From: Thelonectria olida
Taxonomy: Eukaryota; Ascomycota; Sordariomycetes; Hypocreales; Nectriaceae
Length of the DNA: 64,000 bases
Reading direction: 5' to 3'
Assembly (NCBI GenBank): GCA_020736575.1
Contig: JAGPYM010000013.1
Location: forward strand, 868,001-932,000
A program made the position numbers and the translations under genes. The notes beneath the pieces are model-generated. The model saw only the letters and a program-made list of their open reading frames with translations, had not been told where the DNA came from and ran no database searches. Position 1 is the first letter of the stretch. Each line of letters begins with the position of its first letter. Below, one piece after another: positions 24,429-34,802 of this stretch.

Positions 24429-25175
24429 CTAATCATCGATACTATGGGGTGGTCCGCGATCGTCGTCATCGTCGTCGTTTCTCCTCAAAGCGACCTTGAG
24501 CCCGATTGTCATTCCGATAATGAACAAGATTAGGGCAATAGAAATGACGGCACAGATCTTCCACTTCTGGTTCTTGCGTCGCCGGCGTTGCTGCGCCTCG
24601 ACCATAGGACCCAGCTTATGCGATCCGACTTCGGACACGGGCGTTGGCGGCGCAATCGCGGTTTGCGACGGGTGCAATGAGGGCGACGGGTGCGACGGTC
24701 GGAGGTATTCGAGCTCTATCGAGGGTTGTGTCGAAGCACCCTCCACGCGCGGTTCGTGGAAGACGGGATGCGACTGCGACTGCGACTGGCTCAGCGTCAC
24801 GTTGCTGCTGTTGCCACCGAGCGGCGAGTAGGCGGCGGGAACGCGGGTTGGATCGTATGGAGGCGGTGGGACGGAGGGGATGATTTGAGCGCGGGGGTCC
24901 GACGGTTCCCAGGGTGCGGAGGAGCTGCCGGCGGAGGCAGGCTGATGGCTGCTGTCGGATGGTGGCAAGCCCGGGTATTCGTATGGAGATTTTGAATGGG
25001 AGGGCGTGTAGGTCTGATGCGACGAGACGGGCGTGATGGCATCATGGGGGGCGCTCCCACCGAAGGGGGACCCAGAGCTGCCATGGCCGGGTTGGTAGGG
25101 CGAGTCGTCGGGGTATGCAGCGTCGGGAATGGACTGCGAGGGGTGATTGCTGGAGTTGAAGTTGTGGTGATCCAT
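24429..25175 (-). CDS. Pro/Ser-rich single-pass membrane protein with PY motif
   Basis: This is an intronless 248-residue protein that I do not recognise. The first 190 residues are low-complexity, rich in Ser, Pro, His and Gln, with a PPPPY sequence at 103-107. Then come a basic cluster RRRRKNQK (197-204), one hydrophobic membrane segment (about 207-228), RR and a run of six Asp, ending at residue 248. The strong positive charge before the helix predicts the long N-terminal part in the cytosol and a short acidic tail outside. A cytosolic PPxY motif on a membrane anchor is the usual arrangement of adaptors for Rsp5/NEDD4 ubiquitin ligases; that role is inference. No signal peptide was seen, which fits a tail-type anchor. 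The ATG at 25175 is followed directly by coding-like sequence. It is confidently a gene; its function is unknown. Confidence 0.75.
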   Translation of the reverse strand: MDHHNFNSSNHPSQSIPDAAYPDDSPYQPGHGSSGSPFGGSAPHDAITPVSSHQTYTPSHSKSPYEYPGLPPSDSSHQPASAGSSSAPWEPSDPRAQIIPSVPPPPYDPTRVPAAYSPLGGNSSNVTLSQSQSQSHPVFHEPRVEGASTQPSIELEYLRPSHPSPSLHPSQTAIAPPTPVSEVGSHKLGPMVEAQQRRRRKNQKWKICAVISIALILFIIGMTIGLKVALRRNDDDDDDRGPPHSIDD

Positions 25176-26985
25176 ATTGGATGTTGAAAGCGATGTTTGA
25201 GGTGAGTAGCTGGTGTCAAGTTGAAGGTGGAGGTGGACAGCCTTGGCAGAGCGGTGATCGACAATAAGTAGTGAGGCTCTGTCGAATTCCCTTGCTCTTT
25301 CTCTTCCTCCTTCACTTCAAGTACGAAGCAAGGGCAAGCGATTGATCGTGCCTGTCGCGGTGACGTCGGGGTGTTGCTGTCGGATATTGGCCGTGTCCCG
25401 GTCCTGCGTCGCCCTCACTCAAACAGCCAAGTGTCGTAATCAATGAATTTGCCAGATAGAGAAATCACCGGTCGAGCGTGAAAAGGCGACGGCGACTGAG
25501 GCTGAGTTCTGCCCTGTACACACTCTTTTGTACTTATCGTTACCTGTCGCCCTTCGGGGATACCCCCCAAGTCCGGAAGCCTCTTGTAACACAATAACAA
25601 CACGTTCCGCGGGGAGACAAGAAACGAGACAGCGAACAAGACTGAGGGAGGGGGGGGGGCGAGATTTCAGATATAGGTTTTGTTTGTAGTACGGGAACGA
25701 GGATCTTCCCTGGACGAAGCGACGAGCCGAAACAAACAGACAAGACGGAGATTACAGCAGGACACAAGAGAGACTAAAAGGAAGAGAGGAAGAGAGGAAA
25801 AGAGAGAGAGAGAGAGAGAGATGTTTGAGCAGGGGAGAAGGATGGAAAGAAGACGAGGTGAGAGAGAGACGATCAGAGCCAATTGTTCAGAAACCGGGTC
25901 AAGCGCAATAAAGACGAAGCACTGCCTCCGTCATGAACCCTGTCAGGCCGGTCCCCATCCGTCCCTCTACCGCTTCGGATGGATGAGCCTAAAAGATGTG
26001 CCCGTTCTCTCTCGCCCCGAGCAAATGAAATGGCCAAGCGGGAGAGAAGCGATAGGGACGAAGCGGGCGGGGGACAGGGTCTGGAGTAGGCGAAGGGCAA
26101 GGAATAATAAATAAAGAAAAGGAAAGATGGAAGAAGCCGACGATACGAATGGGCACGGGTGGGTTGAGCCGAAACACAGCCTCAAACTACGGGGGACTCT
26201 CTAGCTCGATGAGGATTTGGCGTGAATGGGCCCCTGGCAGGGGGGATTGAAACAGACTGGATGATCAATTCTGCTGTGATGAGGATGCGCATCATGCCAA
26301 ATTGGTCCAAAGACTGTTTCCTATCCAGGCAACCCACCGCAGGCATTCAGTTCAGCCATGTTGTTCTTCGTCTCTCGTGGCGGAGCCATGTCGACTTCCT
26401 GACATTTTCACCAACACAGCAACACGAGAAATACGAAGAAAAAGGCCAGGCACACAAGCAAACAAACACGTCAATCCCTCATCCCTCATCCCTCACCACC
26501 TTGAATCCATGCCCCGTCTCCAGACCAGCCTTATGTCTTTAAATACTTTTCTTGGCATCTTGGCTTGGACCCTGTTTTTTCGTCTCGACTGCTTCGTACT
26601 CCTCTCTTGGCCATACGTCCATTACCTGACATTGCTTCTCTCTCCACTTCACTCGTAGAGAAGAGTAATTCTTCGCTTCATGACGTGTCCCATTTTTGTC
26701 TTCCAAAAGTGGAAAGAGGTCAAAACCAAAGTAGGTTATGTGAGTCGCTATTCTACATGCAAACGCTCACGTGTCGCTGTTGTTGCACTCTCACTTCCCA
26801 ACCCATCAAGACTCCCAGTCCTCATCTGACCAGTCCGACCAACAACACCAACATTCTAATCTCCTTGCTCAAATACGAAAATATTAGTACAGAAAGTTCC
26901 ATCTCGTCAACTGCTACTCTGTTTCGCTGTGCCATGCCATTCCCTATGCGTGTCCCTATAACCGTGTTGAACCTAAACGCGAAAT
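25176..26985. other. spacer between membrane protein and EFR3 3' end
   Basis: The left half is the promoter region of the leftward gene at 24429-25175. A (GA)10 run lies at 25801-25820 inside a purine-rich patch. The right part holds the EFR3 3' untranslated region. No gene was recognised. Confidence 0.55.
25801..25820. repeat. (AG)10 dinucleotide repeat
   Basis: Ten perfect AG units lie within a purine-rich promoter-proximal patch. Confidence 0.9.
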
Positions 26986-29900
26986 CTAGTAAGGAGGTTT
27001 CGTCACATTACTCAGGCTTCCCTCGCCTGGTCGACTATCAATACCTCGGAGGAGGTCCTGAAGGTCCATGACCTTGATGCTATCTTCCTGCGATCGTACC
27101 GATCGAGGACGAGTGCCGTCTCCACCGCGGCTGCGGAGACTACGTGTGCCCGACCTGAAGCTCGACTCCTGAAAGGAGACCTCTGGTGAGTGGACTGGGC
27201 TTTTCTTGCCGCCCAGCAGACTAATGTTCGGCAGCGGCGGAACCGGTGGTACTTGTTCCTCGGATTCGTTCCCTTCCTCGTACAGGTTGGGCGGCCCCTC
27301 GAGGGGTGGGTGCGCCGTCAGTGGCCCTCGGCGTGAAAGCGATCCAGATCGTTTAGGACCACTGGAGGTAGGGCTCACGGCCTGTTCGGGCTGTGTTGGC
27401 GGGTTAAAGCTGATCTCTGAAGGACTATCATCGTAGCTGACCATACTGTCTCCGCTGTCGTCGTCCATGCCCACAAGACCAGCTGTCTTGGGCGGGGCCT
27501 TTCCCGACAAGACTTGCTTCAATTGATCCACTGATGCAACGGCACCGCGACTAGACATCGACACTGAAGGGGAAACAGTGCTGCGCATGCTGCTCTTTCG
27601 TGGCTTAACAGTACCGTCTCGTTCTTTTTCCCTGTGGGCCTGGGCGGATTGCGGTCGGAGGTTGTACTGGCTTCCGAACGGCGATGTAGGGCCTGCTTTG
27701 CCGTTTCCATTAATGCCCACCGTGTTGATCGTGAGGTGGCCCCGGTTGGTGAGCGAAGTGCCCGCTTTAGATCCTGTCAGTGACTCTGATTTTCCAACCG
27801 AGGTGAGCATGGCCACGGCTGCGTCTCTGGACCAGTCTGTCAGCATGTGTTCGCGGAAAATCGGCGGCAAGTCCATATCAACCGGGGCGGTGGTTGTAGA
27901 GCCCAAGGTCGATCCCAAGATAGGTCCTGTGATTCCACGGTTGGGGGAAGCCGTGGGACTACCAGGAGGGGTCCGGAAGCTATCCTCATAACTAGTGGCG
28001 ATACACTCGACGAGGGAGGTACGATCATCAAAAGGTAACAGCTCCTCTCTCTCTAGCACGCTATGATCCCAGGCAGGTTGTGGTCGAGATTCACCGGGAT
28101 TCCCGATTTTGTCCATGAAGGGCAGAGGAACTTGGATGCCCTCCACCCAAAAGGCCTTGCTTCGGCGTCGGATCACTTCGTTCTGAATAGCTCTGCCCAC
28201 GACAGATGCCTCAAAGTCAAATTTCTCTGTCAAGGACCAGAAATATCCGTGGCACAGGGCAGCAATCCGTACTTTGTGAAGAGGCGTATCGAGTTCCTGA
28301 ATCTCCTCCTGGAGACGGTAAACCATGGGTAGGCCATGTCGAACCGCATTTACTCCGAGCTTGAAGGCGAGCTTGGTGAGAAGAATGTGAAGAAAGACAA
28401 TGTCGTTTTCGTACTCGACAAACTGTAGCGCGTTATCATAGATGACCAGATGTAGCAGCGCCAAAAACTGTGACGGAGCTGCTCGCGTAGGTCGCTCCCG
28501 GTTTGAGGCGCTGGAGACGGCGCGGCGAGAATTTGGTGACGTGGTCATGTCCCGATTCATCTTGACGGACGAACGATTTCGTGGAAGGGATTCATCTCTG
28601 GCCTTTTCGTCATCAGCAGTTGTCTCCCGGTCCAACCAAGTTACCAGAGCCTCAATGTAGGCCCTTCTGACATGTCCGTCAGGATCGCGCATAAGCCAGT
28701 GTGTGCCTTCCCAGGCATGGAGAGGCACGCGATTCCGGGACAGAGAGCGATTGCCGATGAGCTTCCTCTCGGGGTTCGCAACCGTGAGAATAGCCTTGAT
28801 AATCTTGAGAGCCGAGGTACGACCGGCGTTGAGAGAGAAGTAGTTGTCAACCTGCGAGTGGCCTTCGCCTAGCTCCAGGGTTGAGGCGGCAGGGCCATTG
28901 TCAGTCCCAGCTTTCTCGCCGCTTGGAGAAGAGTTGCTGGAGGATCGACTCGGCTTCAGGCGGACAATAACTGCGGCAATCATGTCGGAAATCTGGTCTG
29001 CGTAATAAACGTGGGTGGCGAGGTCGCCGATGCAGAGTTCGAGTCGGTTCAGGAGATACTGAGTCTTTTGGCGCACGGCCTGATCAGCGCCTGTTGTCGC
29101 ATTGGCTTCGTCGTCGCTTTGGCCAGGACTTCGCAGCTTATACAGCTTTCGCATCTGTTTGATCAGTCCGAGAAGGACATCCATGACACTCAATCCAATT
29201 AGGTTCACGTCGGATCGCAGAAGGGAACTCATCATGGCCGTGAGAGCCATCTGCTGCTGAAGGGTCTGATCCTGGATCGGGACTCGGAGGAGCGTGTCCA
29301 AGGCGGCGACTAGAATAACGTATCGATCCTGCATGGGAGCCCAGCGAGAAATAATGTTGAAAATGGAGATGGCCCAACCACTATCGCGTGCTCGGTTCAC
29401 GTCAAGTTTGACGACGGATTCGCCCCCAGCCACGCGCTCGAGGAGGAACCTCAGGAGAGATGCGGTGGCTCCATGGATCTGAGACCGGTTCGGAATCACG
29501 AAAATGCTCTTGAGGCATTCCAATGCCAGGACTCCAATATCCTCCTCGGCCAATTTATCCACGTCAAGCGCGGTTCCGGTCATAGCAAGGGGGTTCGTGT
29601 CGCCGACAGTATCGACAGTGGCAATGCTGGTTCTACGCTTTAGGGGCTTCTCCATATCACCCTTTATTCCCTCCTCGAGACGACGGTGCAGGACCTCCAA
29701 GAAGTCTTCGGTGTCAGTCCACAGATTCTCGAGAATCCGGGGGATGATGACGTCAATATGGCGACCAGTAATCGAGGCAAGAGCATCAGCGGTGGAGATG
29801 CTTCGAATCGCTTCAAGACCGGCATTTCTCCAACGCATCTGAACAGGGTTGCTGACGGGACCCTTTCCAGGGGTGTGACTGGGTGATGCGAGTTGGGTGT

Positions 29901-30568
29901 AGAGTTGGACAATGCTCTCGTATTGGCGAAGGTACGTCTGGTCGGCGGTGAGGAGAGTGGCATCATGGAAATCGCAAAAGGCTTCGAATGTGGGCAGAGA
30001 CGACTCGATCATGGTGATGTCTTCGGAGCGGAGGACCGTGTCGAGGACGTTGAGAACGTATGGGGCAATGAGGACGACATCTTTGTGCAGCTTTTCGATG
30101 AGGGCGGCGAGAATCTGTAGCGTTACCTGAACATTTCTGTGAGGGATGGTCAGCGGCCAGTCGTTTGGGTTTCACAGACGCGAACACGAGACGGGGCGAA
30201 TTCGGGGTACACAAAGGCAGATCGTTCGGATGCTGGTTCGAAATTGTTGAGGGGAGCTGGAAGTTGGGAGACGAGGATAGATCGGATACGTCGGTACCCG
30301 ACAGATGCGCGCGCAGGAGATGCATGCAAAGAGACGCGAGCAATGAAACATACCCGAAGCGCAGACGCCAGACGTCACTGGCAGTCTTCTTCTCGAGGAA
30401 GGCACCAATCTTTTGGATCTTGGAACGGCGGCTGGTGGCATAGTAGAGCAGGTAGCTCAGTTCGCTGCTATTGGGCTTGATGTCGACGGCACCCTTTGTT
30501 GTCCGGGGATAGCACTTGAGGACCAGGACCTGGTGCTTGGGGCGACATTTTTGCTGAATGGCATTCAT
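26986..30568 (-). CDS. EFR3: EFR3 plasma-membrane scaffold for PI4-kinase Stt4
   Basis: Efr3 anchors the Stt4 phosphatidylinositol 4-kinase complex (with Ypp1) at the plasma membrane. There are two exons, 30568-30354 and 30136-26986, joined across a 217 bp intron with donor GTATGT and acceptor CACAG. The model encodes 1121 residues. The N-terminus starts MNAIQQKCRPKHQVLVLKCY, a highly conserved Efr3 opening with Cys residues suited to palmitoylation and basic residues for lipid contact. The conserved block through TASDVWRLRFG and NVQVTLQIL spans the splice junction, confirming the intron. About 600 residues of helical ARM/HEAT-like sequence follow, then a disordered Ser/Pro/Arg-rich C-terminal third, as is usual for the fungal proteins. 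The ATG at 30568 is the conserved family start. Identification is strong. Confidence 0.95.
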
Positions 30569-31205
30569 CGCGCCTGTGGAAGTTTTCGCTCAGGTCAGCT
30601 CAGCGACAGCACGATTGCGGTGCTGTAGCCGGTGGCTGGGCCTGTTTGCGTATCGTGGGCGGTCAACGGGAGGGTCGGATGATGTTGTCTAGAGGAGAGA
30701 GAGGGCTCGTAGACGGTAGTTCGGCGGATACGGGAGCGAGTATTGGAAGACGGTTCCTAAGAGAGAACAACAAGGAGCGACTTGGCGACGAGGGAGGTTG
30801 GCGTTGATGTAAGCCAGCATAGATTTGGGGGAGTTGATGGATGGAAATTCATGGGAATGAAAATGGGGGCCAGCAAGGAGAGAGGACCAGACACAGCAAG
30901 GAACAGGGCTGGGAGCAAACAGGACGGGCAAGCAGAGGCTAGAGCATGGACCAACCGACAGGAGGTACTTTAGGGGTACGTATCTCGCCAGTGGGCACTA
31001 AGATGCCCGGGCCACTAAAATGGTCCCCCGGAATGCTGGCGGGATTGAAAGCTTCTCCTTTCATGCACCCATCACCAAGGCGAATGAAGAAAAAAAGATG
31101 ACATGATGACGAGGCCGGATCAAGCTAAAGGCTGATCAGCGCTCTGATTGCTGAGAGGGAAGGCTGGTCGTTTCTCCGGTTCCTCCTGTTCCTCTTGCCA
31201 ATGAG
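30569..31205. other. upstream region of EFR3
   Basis: This 0.6 kb holds the EFR3 promoter and leader and the end of the candidate small gene that is also transcribed leftward. No separate feature was recognised. Confidence 0.5.
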
Positions 31206-31586
31206 TTATCTTTGGCACAACTGGTCAATTCTTTCCTGCCGCTGCCCAAGAGATGGAACTACGGTACCGAGGATGTAGTTACTGTCGACGTTGTGGCGTA
31301 CAGGTTCGTACTTGTCCCTGGCGCGCAACTTCGCTGAGTCGCCCACCACCTCGAGACAGGGGTACCTGGTGAACACGTAGCCTTCGTGCTATGTATACTA
31401 GGAGCTGGTGAGCTGCGTCGGTTCCTCAGCTCTCCATTGTCCTGGGCATTGCAGAGAGCGAGCGATATCAATTCATCGAGGGCATCATCTAGTCCCATGG
31501 CTTCAGTTGACCCGCTCGTTGAACTCAGTCGGAGACACGTGCTGGGGCCAGAATTGGAAGTGGCATAAAGTCAATCCTGTGCTCAT
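31206..31586 (-). CDS. candidate two-exon small gene, unknown
   Basis: I do not recognise this product. A 183-base open segment (31388-31206) has strongly GC-rich third positions and a protein-like composition, including GYVFTRYPCLEVVGDSAKL. It is preceded by a TATACATAG acceptor. An upstream ATG at 31586 begins MSTGLTLCHFQFWPQHVSP in another frame. Joining 31586-31512 to 31388-31206 gives an 85-residue frame, but the donor GTCAAC is weak; a donor after 31539 is also possible. The intervening sequence itself contains a protein-like frame (LDDALDELISLALCNAQ), so a decayed gene with frameshifts is an alternative. The 3' exon is the best-supported part. Confidence 0.33.
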
Positions 31587-32152
31587 CTCATCATTCTTCC
31601 TCTAGGCTAAAATCGACGACACCCTCCTCGCATGGCAGGTGTCAATCAGCTCCTGAGCATCCGAAAGACAGACGGACAGACTGCTCTCTTCAACGAAAAC
31701 GGCCTTGTCTTCTCCGTTCGGTTCAACGGTACCTGGGTATCTCAACAGTACCATGCCTCAATTACGAATTCGACTACAGATTACTCTCACTGCAACGAAT
31801 GCAGCCTCTTTACCGCCAAAACGTCTTCCGCTCCACCCCGCAGAAGGAAAAAAAAAGTCTCCTACAGCCACAGCAAATAGTGGCGTGGCTTTTTGTTGTG
31901 GTCGGGGCTGGCTGTTCCCGACTTTACTTGGCACAACTCGGAACAAGTCTCTTGTTTCATCACCACCATCATCACTCTTGTCTTCTGATGAAGGTCACAG
32001 GTCTTGTCGGATAATGATTATATTGTGCTATCAAGCAAAACTATCTCATCAACACAACACCAACAGTCAACCGTCCCCATGCGGCACAAAGTGGGCAAGC
32101 GGAAGCCCGGATACAGCCGCAAAGGTGACGCCGCCGCACACACGTCGCCCTC
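31587..32152. other. short spacer with a weak + strand open frame
   Basis: A + strand frame with a true ATG runs 31632-31880 and has acceptable codon composition but no recognisable domain. I do not annotate it as a gene. Otherwise nothing was seen. Confidence 0.4.
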
Positions 32153-32821
32153 TCACCCGGAGAATCGCCGTCTGATCTTGTTCCGGACGGACCCCACGTA
32201 ATCCTTGTCGTGATTTGCCTTGGACACGACCCTGAAAAGTACAGGGTAAGTATCATGGCACTGCCCAGCCATCTCAAGATTGATAGTGACATGGATGTCA
32301 TCATCACTTTGGAGCTGTGAGAGTTGTCGCGATCTTCTGTGAATGGCCGCAACCTCTTCGTCCTCGTCATCATCGGCAGTTTCTTCGACAACAAACAGAG
32401 TCCGACTCTCTCCCTCATGTAAGTCCTGCATCCCCAAAAATATGAAAAGGTGAGCTGCCTATCCTGGATTGTCACGGCCCGTCCAATCCCATCCTCATGC
32501 GCACATGCAGCTTCTCACCGCATCCCGACGGACAGTCACTTTTTTACCCCAACAACTACACGTCACCTCCTGAATCCCCAACTTGCGAAGGCTTATTGCC
32601 TCTCGTAGACTCTCGGCCGCCTGCGCGCATATTTGTGGTCTCACGGATTCCTCCAACAACCTCTTTGACGTTAGTGTATCGTTGTTTTCCGTCTGTAAAT
32701 AGAACGCATGTCGCGAATCTCCCCACTCGCTCTCGCTTTGATGGTTAATCCCTAGAATTAGCAATGCTACTGTATGTACAAGATACTCGGCAATCTCGTA
32801 AGCCGGCCTTCCGGTTTCTGG
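32153..32821 (-). CDS. candidate cryptic gene, 5' end unresolved
   Basis: Two open segments on the minus strand join in frame across a well-formed 93 bp intron: 32821-32519, donor GTGAGA, acceptor GATGCAG, then 32425-32153. The 3' exon encodes an acidic stretch (EETADDDEDEEVAA) followed by DIHVTINLEMAG, and ends NKIRRRFSG with a basic tail. The 5' segment (RPAYEIAEYLVHTVALLILG and onward) has no start codon and opens directly after a TAG that could be an acceptor, so at least one upstream exon is missing. Sequence at 32860-33094 is protein-like in more than one frame but interrupted by stops. I do not recognise the family. It may be a genuine orphan gene or a relic. Confidence 0.38.
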
Positions 32822-33407
32822 CTACATAGGTAGGTTCCAACACTTGCCTACCAACCTACCTATTGACCACCACAGATGTAGGCCTAGAGCAGACAAACAA
32901 AAAGTACCACCAACCGTTGGCCGTTCTGAATGAGCCATTCGCAATTGATGCGATAAATCTTGACGCCTTGAACGAAATCTTATTTGTGCCAACCTCTCCA
33001 CGCGACCTCGCCTCCAACGTTGAGAGTAAACTGTAAATCGTATTAAATCGTATCCTCCACCAATTTCAACCTGTGGCTTAAGAGAACCAGCCATGTTCGG
33101 AACTTTTATCCAACACGAGATGTGCCCGACTCGTGTATCGACTCGTGTTGGGTCATGAGAGCTGATGAAATGGCATGAACCCGTTCATGGCAGCCCGACT
33201 AAAAGACTATTGAGCTTTGCGTGCCAAATTCAGATGTATGGTAAGGTCAATAGTTTACCTTTAGCTACCGTCAGTAAATAACCCGTAAAGACTGGGGAAC
33301 TAGTTAGAAGATGCGGTGGCTGTAGATGAAGCTGAGGTGCCAACATGCAATTGCTCAAATCGCTCTCTCATTCCAATCCTGAACTAGTCTCATTGACTGA
33401 CACCTTG
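32822..33407. other. spacer with possible upstream exon and an inverted repeat
   Basis: It lies between the 3' end of the FAD monooxygenase (33408) and the cryptic gene. A minus-strand ATG at 33094 opens a 90-codon frame, but a rival frame across the same bases looks equally protein-like, so neither is called. A 10 bp perfect inverted repeat sits at 33110-33151. Confidence 0.4.
33110..33151. repeat. inverted repeat with 10 bp arms
   Basis: Arms CCAACACGAG (33110-33119) and CTCGTGTTGG (33142-33151) are perfectly complementary across a 22 bp spacer that itself contains TCGTGTATCGA. It could be a terminator-like hairpin or a binding site. It lies about 260 bp beyond the monooxygenase stop codon. 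Confidence 0.6.
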
Positions 33408-34802
33408 CTAAATCGTCGTCGCCTTGTCCTCCCCCCTTAGGATATCATCAACAACCGTCTCCACCTCGTAATGATACATCCAGCTTCCCTTCTTACCCGT
33501 CGTCCTCTTGACCCGCTGCTCAATCTCATCATCCACCGACAGCCCCTCCGCCTTGATCTCGGCGCCAATACCAGCGTACCAGTCCAACACATCGTAGAGA
33601 TCCCCGTAATGTGGCGATCGGATCTTGTCGTAAACGTTCAGAGCCGCTGTCAAGCCCTTTCCACCCTTCCACGCCCATTCAAGCGTCTTGGTCAGCGCAT
33701 ACACATCCTCCAGAGCGAAGCCGGCACCCGCGCCGAACGCCCCGGAGAGCGGATGTGAGGCATCGCCGATGAGCGCGATCGAGTCTAGAGCAATGACGCT
33801 GTCCAGCCTTGGGCCTGAGAACAGCGCAAACTCCTGCGTCCCGCCCGTGGCTGCTGCGAGAGCGACGACTTTGCGCACCGGCTCGGTGAACTCGTCGTAC
33901 TCTGAGACGAGGGTGCTGAAGTCGAACGGTCGTCCCCAACTCACATGCTCTTGACCTTCGGAGGGTCGGCTGATGCGCGCCGTGACCTCGAAGTCGTCGT
34001 TGCCCAGAGGACTGGTGAAAACGTACCGGCCGCCCAGGTTCTGCCAGAACGTGGAGGCGTTGGGGATCCCCTCGATGGCTTGGGCAGTTTGTTTGTTGAT
34101 GATGGTGCGGTATGCGGACTGTCCGTTGTATTTGATCTTGTGCGAAGGGAAAGCGAATGATCGTACGAACTGTTCAATGTCAACACGAAAGCCTCAACGA
34201 GAATGCCCTGTCTGAGTTCTCACCGATCGGATACCGTCCGCGCCGACAATCAGGTCAACCTGATCCGTGGAGCCGTCTTCGAACCTGATCTCGACCTTAC
34301 CGCTAGGCAATTTCTCTAGGGTAATGAGCTTCTTATTGAGTTGGATTCGGGACTGGTCAACCTCTTTAAGAAGAGCGCCCTGCAGCAAAGCGCGTCTTAG
34401 ACGACAGCTGATGTGCTTTGGATTCACGTTTTGAGGATGATAACTCTGCTCAATCAACGCTCCGTTTCTCCCGTTTCTGCAAATCGTTAGTCAACTCAGC
34501 CTCCACGAGTTGGGTGAAGCTCCAACTGACCGCTGCTGCCCGCCAAGTCCCTCTGGTGACCTGAAGAAGTCTTCTGGCTTGATGTTCTTGGCCGCGCCGT
34601 TCCACTCCAGCTGCCTCCAGGTGTGGCGCTGAAGACTGATACCGCCACCTGTTTCGCTGATCTCCGGCTTCTTCTCATACAAGGTCCAGTCCACGAAGGG
34701 AAGTTTGGCCAGTGCAATCGCTGCGCCGAGACCTCCTGGGCCGCCACCTATGATGGCGACCTTGAGGGATCCGGTGCCGTTGGGATAGTCCTTTACAGCC
34801 AT
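33408..34802 (-). CDS. FAD-dependent (class A) monooxygenase, salicylate-hydroxylase-like
   Basis: This is a single-component flavin hydroxylase that uses NAD(P)H and O2 on an aromatic or polyketide-type substrate. There are three exons, 34802-34531, 34476-34224 and 34169-33408, giving 428 residues in one frame. Visible motifs are the dinucleotide-binding GGGPGGLG near the start (residues 19-26), the DG motif GADG (169-172) spanning to the second splice junction, and GDASHP (310-315) with the following GAGAGFALEDV that binds FAD ribityl and pyrophosphate. Length and motif spacing match fungal salicylate hydroxylase-like enzymes. No signal peptide or membrane anchor was seen, so it is probably cytosolic. 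Donor GTCAGT and the other junctions are supported by uninterrupted motif continuity. The substrate is unknown, and no cluster partner adjoins it. Confidence 0.92.

Noticed and set aside
31632..31880. 82-codon + strand frame with true ATG
   Set aside because: Acceptable codon use but no domain or splice context; too weak to call.
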